Under the pieces are notes generated by a model, which did no database searches, was not told where the DNA came from, and saw only the letters and a list, made by a program, of their open reading frames with translations. Shown in pieces: positions 27,879 to 36,673 of a DNA stretch of 64,000 nt. The position numbers and the translations under genes were made by a program. The DNA is from Candidatus Treponema caballi (lineage in GTDB: Bacteria > Spirochaetota > Spirochaetia > Treponematales > Treponemataceae), in NCBI GenBank assembly GCA_018066285.1, contig JAGHRS010000006.1:91422-155421 (forward strand). Reading direction: 5' to 3'. Position 1 is the first letter of the stretch; each line of letters opens with the position of its first letter.

Positions 27879-29192
27879 TTGAGTTTTCTAAAACGCATAT
27901 CAGGCAAGTTCAGTGATTACTATATAATGCCTTTTGAATTCAGGAAGAGTATTGCCGAAAAAAATTATCTCCGTACACTTTACGGACTGCTTTTTACTCT
28001 TTTTGCAAGCATTGTTGCCTTTTTTATCCTTTATTTTGCAGATCGTGCTAAAATTTTTGAAATAGGCAGTCATGAATTATTCTTAACAATATATATTCAT
28101 GCAGCAATTCTTTCCCTTTTTATCATGTTCTTAATCAGGAAATTCAATATTAAAAATATTTGTGTCATTGAGTTTCCCCTTTATTTCTGCGCCACAGTCG
28201 GAACACTTGACTGTCTTTTAAGCCTTTTACGCCAAACCGGTGTATTTAATGCACTGATTTTCTTTCTTTTCCTTGAAATACTTATATCCATCGTATACAC
28301 ATTCCATCCTATATATTTCTTTTTGCTTACCACATTGAGCTATTTGAATTTCTATCCAAACATAAAAAAACAGTTTGGAGGCATGGCCGCTTATACCACA
28401 CTTCTTCTGTTTGTTACGCTCATTTTTCTTTGTCTGTCTAAATGGAAAAATACAAAGCGTCTTTTACTTCGCTCCAGTAATGGCGATTTATACAAGGAAG
28501 CATTACAAAGCGAAGTCCAGCGTCAGATGAATGAAATTAACAGGCAGCATAAAAAGATTGTAAAAATGCAGAATCATACAATCGTCAGCCTTTCAAACCT
28601 TGTTGAAAACCGGGACAGTGATACAGGGGAGCATGTCCGGCGCACAAGTAAATATGTTAAACTTCTTGCACAAAAAGCAAAGCAGGATGGCTATTATAAA
28701 GATATACTCACCGATGATTATATCAATTATCTGTATAGAGCAGCTCCTATGCATGATATTGGAAAAATCATTATTTCAGATGTCATCCTTAAAAAACCTG
28801 GAAAACTGACAGATGAAGAGTTTTTTCTTATGCAGAAACATTGTTCAGAAGGTGGCCGTATTGTAAGGGAAGTATTGGGCAATGATCAGGACAAGGAATA
28901 TGTAACCATCGCCACAGAAATTGCTTCATACCATCATGAAAAATGGAACGGATGCGGATATCCTTCAAAACTTAAGGAAGAAGAAATTCCTCTTAGTGCA
29001 AGAATAATGGCCATTGCCGATGTTTTCGATGCGCTTGTATCACCGCGCTGTTATAAGGAGCCCTATCCTGTTGAAAAGGCATTTTCAATCATTCAGGAAG
29101 ATGCAGGCAAACACTTTGATCCAATTCTTGCAAAAGAATTCCTTGAAATCAAAGACAGTGTACTTGAAGTCTTTAATCACTTTAAGGACTAA
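27879..29192 (+). CDS. Membrane HD-GYP protein, probable cyclic di-GMP phosphodiesterase
   Basis: 437 residues. Six predicted membrane helices fill about residues 28-195; a short coiled linker (about 205-235) leads to the HD-GYP domain: GEHVRRTSKY, MHDIGKI (HD pair), HHEKWNGCGYPSKL (the GYP element) and ADVFDALVSPR. All metal ligands of an active enzyme appear present. The start is TTG (27879) with AAGGGG ten bases upstream; there is no better ATG. It is a single-gene unit with its own promoter. The PilZ protein at 62858 is a candidate receptor for the same messenger; that link is inference. Confidence 0.88.
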   Translation: MSFLKRISGKFSDYYIMPFEFRKSIAEKNYLRTLYGLLFTLFASIVAFFILYFADRAKIFEIGSHELFLTIYIHAAILSLFIMFLIRKFNIKNICVIEFPLYFCATVGTLDCLLSLLRQTGVFNALIFFLFLEILISIVYTFHPIYFFLLTTLSYLNFYPNIKKQFGGMAAYTTLLLFVTLIFLCLSKWKNTKRLLLRSSNGDLYKEALQSEVQRQMNEINRQHKKIVKMQNHTIVSLSNLVENRDSDTGEHVRRTSKYVKLLAQKAKQDGYYKDILTDDYINYLYRAAPMHDIGKIIISDVILKKPGKLTDEEFFLMQKHCSEGGRIVREVLGNDQDKEYVTIATEIASYHHEKWNGCGYPSKLKEEEIPLSARIMAIADVFDALVSPRCYKEPYPVEKAFSIIQEDAGKHFDPILAKEFLEIKDSVLEVFNHFKD

Positions 29193-29216
29193 AAAGCGAA
29201 TCAGATTCCAGTGTTT

Positions 29217-29756
29217 TCAAACACCAGTCTCAATTTCGTTGCAGAGTGCCTCGTAAAGTATTGCCTTATCTTTGTTTGCTTCACGTACGTTATTGGTAAG
29301 ACGCTTTGCAAGCACAGAAAGAACACGATAGCCCAGAACAGGCTCTTTGTCACAGACTCCCATGAACTTATCACCGGCTATGGAAAGACAGAGGCAGTCT
29401 GTATTTGCTGTAATCGTGGCTGAACGTGTATCTTTGCTGATAATAGCCATTTCTCCAAAGAAAATGTTCATATTGGAGTTTAATGTTGCAAGAGCGATTA
29501 CATCTCCAACCGGAGTCTTACGTGTGACAAGTACTTCACCTTCATACAGGATGAAGAGTTCATCACCCATTTCTCCTTCAGTAATAATCTGTTCACCAGC
29601 TTTAAAGGGCACTATGGAGAGATTATCATAAACCATTTTCAGCATACGCTGATCATCTTCATTCTCAGCATTAAAAGCACTGAACAAAGGAAGCTTTACA
29701 AGCTTTGGCAAGACAACTTCGAATGACTGCATTTCAATTTTTTCTTTCTTAGGCAT
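29217..29756 (-). CDS. Cyclic-nucleotide-binding-domain protein
   Basis: A 179-residue protein that is essentially one Crp-type cNMP-binding domain (about 25-145) without a DNA-binding helix-turn-helix. The phosphate-binding cassette FFGEMAIISKDTRSATITA has the conserved FGE, Arg and Ser/Thr, so binding of cAMP or cGMP is likely. It overlaps the upstream channel/RCK gene by eight bases and ends a six-gene operon. The arrangement suggests a detached regulatory subunit for the two channel-like proteins; this is inference. Confidence 0.82.
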   Translation of the reverse strand: MPKKEKIEMQSFEVVLPKLVKLPLFSAFNAENEDDQRMLKMVYDNLSIVPFKAGEQIITEGEMGDELFILYEGEVLVTRKTPVGDVIALATLNSNMNIFFGEMAIISKDTRSATITANTDCLCLSIAGDKFMGVCDKEPVLGYRVLSVLAKRLTNNVREANKDKAILYEALCNEIETGV

Positions 29757-30951
29757 TCTTCTTACCCCTTACGTAAATTGCTTTTGTATTCTTTGGAATG
29801 ATGAAATCATTTGCAGGCGTAAAAAGAGGTTCATTACTTACCAGTGTCTTAACCTTCTTAAGTCCACCAATAATTGCATTCATATTCGGATTTTTCTGTG
29901 CTTCGCGGATAGCTTCCTTTCTTCTTAAATGGAAGTTACCAGAATTAAGAAGAAGTCCGACAAGTATTTCACCTTCTTTTCTTCCATAAGTAAAATGTTT
30001 ACGAAGATCTTCGTATGGTTTTCCAATAAGCGCTTCAGGAATTTCACAAATCATAAGGCCTGAATCAGCATCATCACTAATAAGTGCCCGGATAACATTG
30101 CTGTAACCTCTTCCGCTTGAAGCAGAAGCAAGCAGATTGCGTTCATATTCCTGTGTCAGAATAATTTCATCACAATGAGCCATTTTCAGATGTTTCTCAA
30201 ATTTATCACTTATCAGTTCCGCCGCGATATACAGACCACGGCTCATGCTTTCCATGGTAAGAACAGCAAGAACTGTGCGGGAGTCAATCTCCATATCTGA
30301 ATATTTTTTTGCTTTATCTGATATAATAAGTGCACGACCGGCTGTTTCAATATGTGCACGTGTTAATGTTGCTTCATCTGTAAAGTCGCCAGATACGTAA
30401 ATCAGGTCTTTGAATTTTTTCTGTGATCTGAGCTGTGCCATCTGCTCCTGAGCATCGTTTATCATGACAATCATGTCTGTCGTAATATCAGGATTAGAAA
30501 TCAATACATTATTAAGGATATCCTCAAATCCCGGTCTCCATCCACATAACAGAAAATGTCCCTGCATATCATCCACCTTCTTTAACCCCTTTTCATCTTT
30601 CATCTGTACATCAAGAAACCACGATGCAATCTTCGCCTTAATACAAACGAAGAGTACAAGACCTGTCATAAGCATTGTCCATGCTGCCGCACGTCCAGGT
30701 ACTGTTTCACATACATACTCAAAGTAGTTTGCGAAAACAGCAACACACATGAACCAGAATGTATCAAACTTTGTTTCAATTCCGCATTCACTGAGACCGG
30801 CATCCATCCGCTCGAACGTATATACAACGACACAAGCCAGATAGATAAGCACAACTATTGCGAGACACAGAATGACAAGCGGATCACGCAAAGATGCTTT
30901 TATGCGCCTGAAAAAGGAACTTTTCTTTTTCTTTTCTTCACGACTGTTCAT
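29749..30951 (-). CDS. Ion-channel-like membrane protein with RCK domains (paralogue B)
   Basis: 400 residues from the ATG at 30951, chosen because GAGGA lies 9 bases upstream; an earlier in-frame start (30981) would overlap the upstream gene and misses that site. After a basic N-terminus come a helix (about 24-45), a pore-like segment and a second helix (about 85-110), then a MthK-type RCK domain (HFLLCGWRPGF) and a C-terminal RCK part. The K+ filter GYGD is replaced: the aligned residues read NYFE, before a conserved TVPGR. It resembles CASTOR/POLLUX-type rather than classical potassium channels. Tandem duplicate of the next gene upstream. Confidence 0.78.
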   Translation of the reverse strand: MNSREEKKKKSSFFRRIKASLRDPLVILCLAIVVLIYLACVVVYTFERMDAGLSECGIETKFDTFWFMCVAVFANYFEYVCETVPGRAAAWTMLMTGLVLFVCIKAKIASWFLDVQMKDEKGLKKVDDMQGHFLLCGWRPGFEDILNNVLISNPDITTDMIVMINDAQEQMAQLRSQKKFKDLIYVSGDFTDEATLTRAHIETAGRALIISDKAKKYSDMEIDSRTVLAVLTMESMSRGLYIAAELISDKFEKHLKMAHCDEIILTQEYERNLLASASSGRGYSNVIRALISDDADSGLMICEIPEALIGKPYEDLRKHFTYGRKEGEILVGLLLNSGNFHLRRKEAIREAQKNPNMNAIIGGLKKVKTLVSNEPLFTPANDFIIPKNTKAIYVRGKKNA

Positions 30952-30964
30952 AAACGATGAATCC

Positions 30965-32053
30965 TCATGAATGATTAGCACAAATCATGATTGATTTTGC
31001 GCCTTTTGGAATAACCCAGTCTTCGGCGGGCGTCAGTTTTGTTTCATTTGATTCAAGAAGCACACCAACCAGTACCCGGTTTGTCTTGTTTTCAAAAAGA
31101 GCTGCCAGTTCTTTATATTGCTTTCCAAAGAATGTTTCTGGAATCTCGCCAATCATGATGCCACTTCCAACATCATCTGAAATGAGTGATTTAATGACGT
31201 TGCTATACCCCATACCACTTGAAGCTGTAGCAAGCAGGTTGTGTTCATATTCCTGTGTCATGAGGATTTCATCACACTTTGCAAGTTTCAGATGTTCCTC
31301 AAATTTGTTGTCATAAATCTCTGCTGCAATATATACTTCGGGACATATATTTTTCATCGTAATGACACCAAGAACAGTCTGTGAGTCCACTTCCATGTCA
31401 GAACGTTCTTTTGAATGGTCTGATATGACAAGTACACGTTTTGCTGTTTTCAAGCATGCCCGTTCAAGTGTCTCTGCGTCAGCAAAGTCTCCGGCAACAT
31501 AACTTACTTCATTGAAGCGGATATCTTCCTTAAGCAGTTCAATCTGTTCAGAAGGAGCTTCATTTACAAGCACAATTTCATCAGGAGAAATATCAGGGTT
31601 TGCCTGAATGACTGCTTCAAGAATCTTATCAAAACCGGGACGCCACCCGCAAATAATCAGATGATTTTTCATACCTCTTAGTTTTTTCAACCCCTTATTG
31701 CCTTGCATTAACATATTCATGAAACCGGATGTGATTTTACCAGTTACAAAACTGAATACGACCATACCTGAAAGAAGCAGTGCCAGAGCGGCAAGTCTTC
31801 CAGGAACGGTCATCATATAATAGTCATAATATGCAGCTGATACAGCAACAATTGTCTGCCAGATGGCATCAGGCCATCCTCCAATCTCATTTACTTCACT
31901 CAGCGATGTCAATTCATGCGTTCCGATTATATACGTACATACAAGAATAATGACGACAATGAGAAAACCTAAATAAGTTTTTGGATTGAATAATGCCCGT
32001 CTGCGTTTCCGTTTTTTGTTCAAACTGGCTGCAGACTCAGATTTCTTAGACAT
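30965..32053 (-). CDS. Ion-channel-like membrane protein with RCK domains (paralogue A)
   Basis: 362 residues, clearly paralogous to the following gene over its whole length (LIICGWRPGF, KCDEILMTQEYEHNLLATASSG). A basic N-terminus precedes one helix at about 27-47, a pore-like segment with SAAYYDYYMMTVPGR, a second helix, and the two RCK lobes. The K+ selectivity sequence is absent; AYYD stands where GYGD is expected. The RCK dinucleotide fold is intact. It starts 20 bases after trmB. Ion selectivity cannot be predicted; a heteromer of the two paralogues is plausible. Confidence 0.78.
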   Translation of the reverse strand: MSKKSESAASLNKKRKRRRALFNPKTYLGFLIVVIILVCTYIIGTHELTSLSEVNEIGGWPDAIWQTIVAVSAAYYDYYMMTVPGRLAALALLLSGMVVFSFVTGKITSGFMNMLMQGNKGLKKLRGMKNHLIICGWRPGFDKILEAVIQANPDISPDEIVLVNEAPSEQIELLKEDIRFNEVSYVAGDFADAETLERACLKTAKRVLVISDHSKERSDMEVDSQTVLGVITMKNICPEVYIAAEIYDNKFEEHLKLAKCDEILMTQEYEHNLLATASSGMGYSNVIKSLISDDVGSGIMIGEIPETFFGKQYKELAALFENKTNRVLVGVLLESNETKLTPAEDWVIPKGAKSIMICANHS

Positions 32054-32073
32054 AGAAACAGTATACTCCCGTT

Positions 32074-32769
32074 CTATTCAGTTTTCAAGAAATACAATTC
32101 TTTAATGACACGTTCTGCGGCAAGCCCTTTATTTTCAAATTTTGTTTCAGGCCGCCATTCCTGATGCGGAGCAAATCCTTCATAAGCATTTTTGAGGCAA
32201 GGAGTATCATTGAGCTGTTCAAGAGCAAACTCTGCATACGGTTCCCAGTCCGTTGCCATATAGAGATAACCGCCAGGCGCAAGTTTTTTTGAAAGCAGGT
32301 CTGTGCGCGGCCTTTGTACAAGCCGTCTTTTGTGATGCTTTTTCTTTGGCCATGGATCCGGAAAGAATATGTGGAATGCTGCAACTGAATTGTCTGGAAT
32401 CATGGTTTCCAGAACTTCCATTGCATCATGTTCTATGATATAGAGGTTTTTCAGCTGCCGGGTCTCAATTTCCCCAAGTAGTTTTCCTACTCCAGGCGTG
32501 TGGACTTCAAGACCAAGGTAGTTTTTCTCAGGATTCTGTTCTGCAATAATGGCTGTCGCTTTTCCCATTCCGAAACCAATCTCTATCGTAACAGGATTTA
32601 TATTGTCGAATACATCAACATAATTAAGGGGAAACTCTGTGTAAGGAACACACCATCTGCATGAAAGAGTTTCATAATCACGTTTCTGCGAATCGGTCAT
32701 TCTTCCGGCACGAAGGGCATATGTGTGAACAGTCCTCATAAATGGAGCATTCTGTTGTTCGTCACTCAT
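32074..32769 (-). CDS. trmB: tRNA (guanine-N7-)-methyltransferase TrmB
   Basis: Methylates G46 of tRNA with S-adenosylmethionine. IEIGFGMGK (cofactor site), the EVHTPG block, [17 protein letters not shown] and a final [15 protein letters not shown] tail are diagnostic. The ATG at 32769 is preferred: AAGGA is six bases upstream, whereas an earlier ATG (32775) abuts that site. The start overlaps the preceding lipoprotein gene by eight bases. Why it sits in this channel operon is unclear; linkage may be only transcriptional. Confidence 0.95.
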   Translation of the reverse strand: MSDEQQNAPFMRTVHTYALRAGRMTDSQKRDYETLSCRWCVPYTEFPLNYVDVFDNINPVTIEIGFGMGKATAIIAEQNPEKNYLGLEVHTPGVGKLLGEIETRQLKNLYIIEHDAMEVLETMIPDNSVAAFHIFFPDPWPKKKHHKRRLVQRPRTDLLSKKLAPGGYLYMATDWEPYAEFALEQLNDTPCLKNAYEGFAPHQEWRPETKFENKGLAAERVIKELYFLKTE

Positions 32770-33409
32770 CGGCATTCCTTAATGATTCTTCAGGAAGAAC
32801 ATATACAGCTTTCTTCCTTACATCACTTATATATTCCCGTACAGTCTGTCCTTCCGGATATTTCTTCGAAAGCTGTTCCACAGTATCTGATGAATCATTT
32901 GAATCTGCAGTTATATATAAAACACTTCTGTCTTCATCAAAAACGATGAACTTTTTATTTACAGTTGCCTTATCCGGCATTTTCTCAAGTACGGAATCAT
33001 CAAGCGTGAAATTTGATATACTTGTATTCCCTGCATAATCTGTGAATATGATTGTATACACGCCTTCCGGAAACTGTTCACCTTCAGGCATCTTCAAATT
33101 GCAGCAACCTGCATATTCTTTTTTATCAACACCTTTCAGGATATCAACCGGTTTAACATACCAGCAAAGTCCTGAAGCCTTGTGCTGCACAGTCATTGAA
33201 CTTAATCTTACAGCTTCTGAATGAACTTCTGAAAACACAGATAATACAGCGTCAGGCTCTGTATCTTCACTGTTGTACAGATACACAACACGTGGATACG
33301 TAATCTGAAGTTCAGGCATGATATCAGAACATGAAGTGCATATGACACAAATACATATACTTAAGGCTGCGAAAAAGAGTGAAAGTATTTTTTTAAACTG
33401 AATGTCCAT
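32762..33409 (-). CDS. Hypothetical lipoprotein
   Basis: 215 residues, no family recognised. The N-terminus has a basic start, a hydrophobic core and a [11 protein letters not shown] run; the cysteine of TSC at about residue 27 fits the relaxed lipobox of spirochaetes, so it is probably lipid-anchored outside the inner membrane. The mature part looks beta-rich with an Ig-like feel ([15 protein letters not shown]). It starts one base after the stop of the kinase-like gene and overlaps trmB. Confidence 0.7.
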   Translation of the reverse strand: MDIQFKKILSLFFAALSICICVICTSCSDIMPELQITYPRVVYLYNSEDTEPDAVLSVFSEVHSEAVRLSSMTVQHKASGLCWYVKPVDILKGVDKKEYAGCCNLKMPEGEQFPEGVYTIIFTDYAGNTSISNFTLDDSVLEKMPDKATVNKKFIVFDEDRSVLYITADSNDSSDTVEQLSKKYPEGQTVREYISDVRKKAVYVLPEESLRNADE

Positions 33410-33410
33410 A

Positions 33411-34574
33411 TCAGAAATTGAAAATCAGGTTGATAACGGTAAGATCACTTGAAGAGAATTGGTTGACAAGTGACTCAAACTTGACATTAACCTTTTTACA
33501 GGCTTCATCAAGATAAGACAGATAATACAGGCCAAGGTCAGTTCCTTCCTGTCCTTCAGGAAGTTCCTTGTAAAAATCAATCAGCGATCTTTTTCCAGTA
33601 TCTGCAGATGATTTATTCTGAATATTTTCTTTAAACTCCTGGAACTCATCATCTTTGTTATACAGAGTAATCTGAAGTCTGCCCTGCTTTCCGATGGACA
33701 TTGATCCACCACCAAGCTTCCAGGAAATAAATACAAGTTCGTGATTTCTTTCAAGTTCTTTAACTATTTTCTTTCTGATATCAGGATCGTATATGACCAT
33801 GTCACTGTCATCAATTCCACGATACATGACTTTCGCTTCTTTCCTCATGTTTGCGTTCTCGCAGTTGAGGGCAAGTTCCATAACCATCAGGGAAACGTAT
33901 TCAGCAATCTTACTCTTATCCATATACTGCTGAATAACCCTGCGGATTTCGCTGAGCATTTCACCGAAACCATCTTTGTTATAGAACTTTACAATGATGA
34001 ACCAATTGAACAGGCTTAATCTGTTAAGGAACTTTTCCGTCATAAGAAGATAAATATTCTTTTCTTCCATTGAGAGCTGCTCGTCACTGAGAATCTGGTC
34101 ATAAACAGGCTTAAGGATGTCATTTCTGGCTTTCTTTATAATTTCATCACTGTTTACAAGTCTTTTCCTTATCTGCTCATCAGTCATCTTTGTATTGCTG
34201 TCGAGTATCTGCGAAGGATTTGAACGGTTGAACTTGTGCACACACGTTGTATCAAGAAGAGCATCTTTTATTTCTCTGTCAAACTGTTTATACAGAATTG
34301 AATAAACAACGAGTTTGGCAAGATCCATGATTTCCTGTCTTGATGATACGAACTCTGGCATTGATATTTCTATTTTTGAAATGTAATCAACCAGAATCAT
34401 CCGTTGCAGGGAAAGAGGTGAAAATGAAGTCAGGGCAATACCCGATTCATCAACATTGTCAGCGAGTCTGAAACGAATAAGTTTCTGATTGTGACTGATA
34501 AAGTGAGAAACGCCTTCTTCTGTAAGAACTATTTTAAGAGGAAGATTAAGAAGAGATTTCTTACCAGTCGCCAT
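33411..34574 (-). CDS. Unknown protein with a possible degenerate GHKL (histidine-kinase-like) ATPase fold
   Basis: 387 residues from the ATG at 34574 (an in-frame TTG at 34589 is an alternative). The family is not recognised. The N-terminal two-thirds is helical. At about 235-255 VMELALNCENANM resembles the N-box of GHKL ATPases, and near the end TDLGLYYLSYLDEACKKVNV followed by a beta strand resembles their glycine-rich G2 lid and C-terminal strand. No phospho-accepting histidine box is evident. First gene of a six-gene operon containing the channel paralogues. The fold assignment is tentative. Confidence 0.6.
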   Translation of the reverse strand: MATGKKSLLNLPLKIVLTEEGVSHFISHNQKLIRFRLADNVDESGIALTSFSPLSLQRMILVDYISKIEISMPEFVSSRQEIMDLAKLVVYSILYKQFDREIKDALLDTTCVHKFNRSNPSQILDSNTKMTDEQIRKRLVNSDEIIKKARNDILKPVYDQILSDEQLSMEEKNIYLLMTEKFLNRLSLFNWFIIVKFYNKDGFGEMLSEIRRVIQQYMDKSKIAEYVSLMVMELALNCENANMRKEAKVMYRGIDDSDMVIYDPDIRKKIVKELERNHELVFISWKLGGGSMSIGKQGRLQITLYNKDDEFQEFKENIQNKSSADTGKRSLIDFYKELPEGQEGTDLGLYYLSYLDEACKKVNVKFESLVNQFSSSDLTVINLIFNF

Positions 34575-34684
34575 AATGTGTATCCACAACTCCCTGTAAA
34601 TAAAAAAGGAAAAACCCTCTCATTTCATTTTCGGCAGATTTCCTGAAAACAGCAGTTTTCTTTGCCACATGCTGTGTTTAATTG

Positions 34685-34713
34685 TTGACGCCTTATTCAC
34701 CGAATACTATACT
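34685..34713 (+). promoter_or_regulatory. Promoter for the membrane protein/dinB-fusion operon
   Basis: TTGACG (34685-34690), a 17-base spacer and TATACT (34708-34713), near-consensus. The ATG at 34724 is ten bases past the -10, so the leader is four bases or less and no ribosome-binding site is possible. Confidence 0.75.
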
Positions 34714-34723
34714 TATTTTAAGT

Positions 34724-36673
34724 ATGTATAAAAAATGTAAACATTGGCTGTTCAGACTTTTTTTCTGCATGTTTTTTGCAGCAACACTTTTTTCTCAAGA
34801 ATATAATACCATCTCTGAAGATTTATTTAAATACTTTTCATTAAAAAATCTTCATCCGGAAGTACAATATCTTCAGAATTCTCAGTCAGGTCAGTTTCCA
34901 TTTAATATTATATTACCATTTGAAGATGAAATCAGTGTCAGGCATCCGTTTTATTTTGTATTTTCTCAAAAAACCATCCAAAAGCATCCCGAACTGGTTC
35001 AGTCTTTCTCTTCAGCCGGTACGGTCGTACTTGCAGCAAACATGGAATCAGAGCTTCCCGCATCACTGAGAAGAGACACTTTACCCGGTTTACACACGTT
35101 ACTGAATGATATTCCTTCTGATTCACTTCTCTTTATTGTCTCTGAATCAGATGCTATTGATGCCGGACAGATGGAACTTATTCCCGGAGGAAATGGCCGT
35201 CTTGCTTCTAAAGACATGGTTCAGGCTGTAGTGCATTCTGCACAACGCGCCGGCTTTTCCATATCAATCCAGAGTCTTCTGCTTTCTTTTTACCGGCTTA
35301 ACTGGGTTGACGGGTCTGCTGCCGCTGCCACGTGTCTCGAAAATGGCTTTCAGGCAGTTGAACTGGTAATCTCTTCCAAAACAAGACCCAACCAATTGAA
35401 AAGTTATACCGGTCTGCTCAGAAATACTGTTCAGGAAACCGTACTTTCTGATGCCATGCAATACAGTATTATAAATGCTGCTTCACAGGTAATCACCATA
35501 TCAGAAATCCTTTATATACAGATCCTCTTTTTCATTCTTGGCATTACCCTGCTTGGCAGCTGTCTTTTTTCATTTATGTTTGGACAGAGGAAAAAAGAAA
35601 ACCGTACTATTTTCCTCAGATGGTGGTATCTGGGACCGCTTCTTGTCATTCTGACTTTTTTGCTTACATGGTTTTCCCAGTCAATCATCATTACGCTTTT
35701 CAACGGTTTTGCATCTCATCCAGGCTATGCCTTTTTCCTGAAAGCAGTATTAATAACGGTTTCTTTCCTTCTTCTCTGTGAAGTCAGATACTGTATCCCA
35801 CTTGCACAGACAGACTATCTTTATTCCTTTTTCATGATACTGTCTTCTGCTCTGGCTGTATTTCTGTTCACATCAATCGATATGCCTCTTCTTTTGCCTT
35901 TCTCTATAATGTATATTCTCTTCCTTCTTTCGCGCCCCATTAAAAAATGGTGGATTAACGTCTGTTTTTTTATAGTTGAGCTTATACCTCTTATCTATGT
36001 TTTTATCAGGGCAACACCTTATCTCAAACAAACAGTTTTTGTGTCCCTGACAAACGCATCTCCCCTTATAATGCTTTTTACAAGCATTCTGTTTCTACCC
36101 TATTTACTCATGCTTATCCGCATTTTTGTCAGTTCCGGTATCTGGAACAGCAATAAAGGAAAAAAACGAATCATAACTGAAACCTCTGTTCTTTCAGGCC
36201 TTTTGATAATAATCATACTTCTTGCCACGCTGAGTTTTCAAAATGAAGACATAACTAAAAATCAAGACGCTATTTCTACTCAAACTTATGAAAACCAGGA
36301 AAACAGCATTCTCATTCAGGCAGATGCCCAGCATGAAAACGGCATGATTTCTTTTGAACTCGTCTTTACGGATAATGATAAATCAATTCTCAGATATGAT
36401 GTATCAGCATATTCATCATCATCTGTTCCCGTTTATTCTTCCAACATTCTTTTCTCCTTTTCCGACACTTCAGGAGAAATAACTTTCAATCTTGACGAAT
36501 ATCCATGTAACCCTTTTACTATTGAAGGCATTGCTCCCGATAATCTTCCTCTTACATTTGCTGTTTCTGCATGGTATCTGCATGACAGTTCAGTTTACAA
36601 AGAAGAATATTCTGTCGTTTTTGCGGAAGAAAATGCTGGTAAAAATCACACTATTCAGGCCATAATCAAATAG
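34724..36673 (+). CDS. Hypothetical polytopic membrane protein with large ectodomains
   Basis: 649 residues from the ATG at 34724; an upstream in-frame TTG at 34682 would lie in the promoter. A signal peptide (to about residue 28, LFSQEYN) is followed by an outside domain of about 240 residues (SSKTRPNQLKSYTG near its end), seven or so hydrophobic helices between about 265 and 520, and a final beta-rich outside domain of about 125 residues. No family recognised. Its stop overlaps the GTG start of the next gene (TAGTG), so the two are coupled; this suggests a job connected with the exported half of the neighbouring fusion, but that is inference. Confidence 0.72.
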   Translation: MYKKCKHWLFRLFFCMFFAATLFSQEYNTISEDLFKYFSLKNLHPEVQYLQNSQSGQFPFNIILPFEDEISVRHPFYFVFSQKTIQKHPELVQSFSSAGTVVLAANMESELPASLRRDTLPGLHTLLNDIPSDSLLFIVSESDAIDAGQMELIPGGNGRLASKDMVQAVVHSAQRAGFSISIQSLLLSFYRLNWVDGSAAAATCLENGFQAVELVISSKTRPNQLKSYTGLLRNTVQETVLSDAMQYSIINAASQVITISEILYIQILFFILGITLLGSCLFSFMFGQRKKENRTIFLRWWYLGPLLVILTFLLTWFSQSIIITLFNGFASHPGYAFFLKAVLITVSFLLLCEVRYCIPLAQTDYLYSFFMILSSALAVFLFTSIDMPLLLPFSIMYILFLLSRPIKKWWINVCFFIVELIPLIYVFIRATPYLKQTVFVSLTNASPLIMLFTSILFLPYLLMLIRIFVSSGIWNSNKGKKRIITETSVLSGLLIIIILLATLSFQNEDITKNQDAISTQTYENQENSILIQADAQHENGMISFELVFTDNDKSILRYDVSAYSSSSVPVYSSNILFSFSDTSGEITFNLDEYPCNPFTIEGIAPDNLPLTFAVSAWYLHDSSVYKEEYSVVFAEENAGKNHTIQAIIK

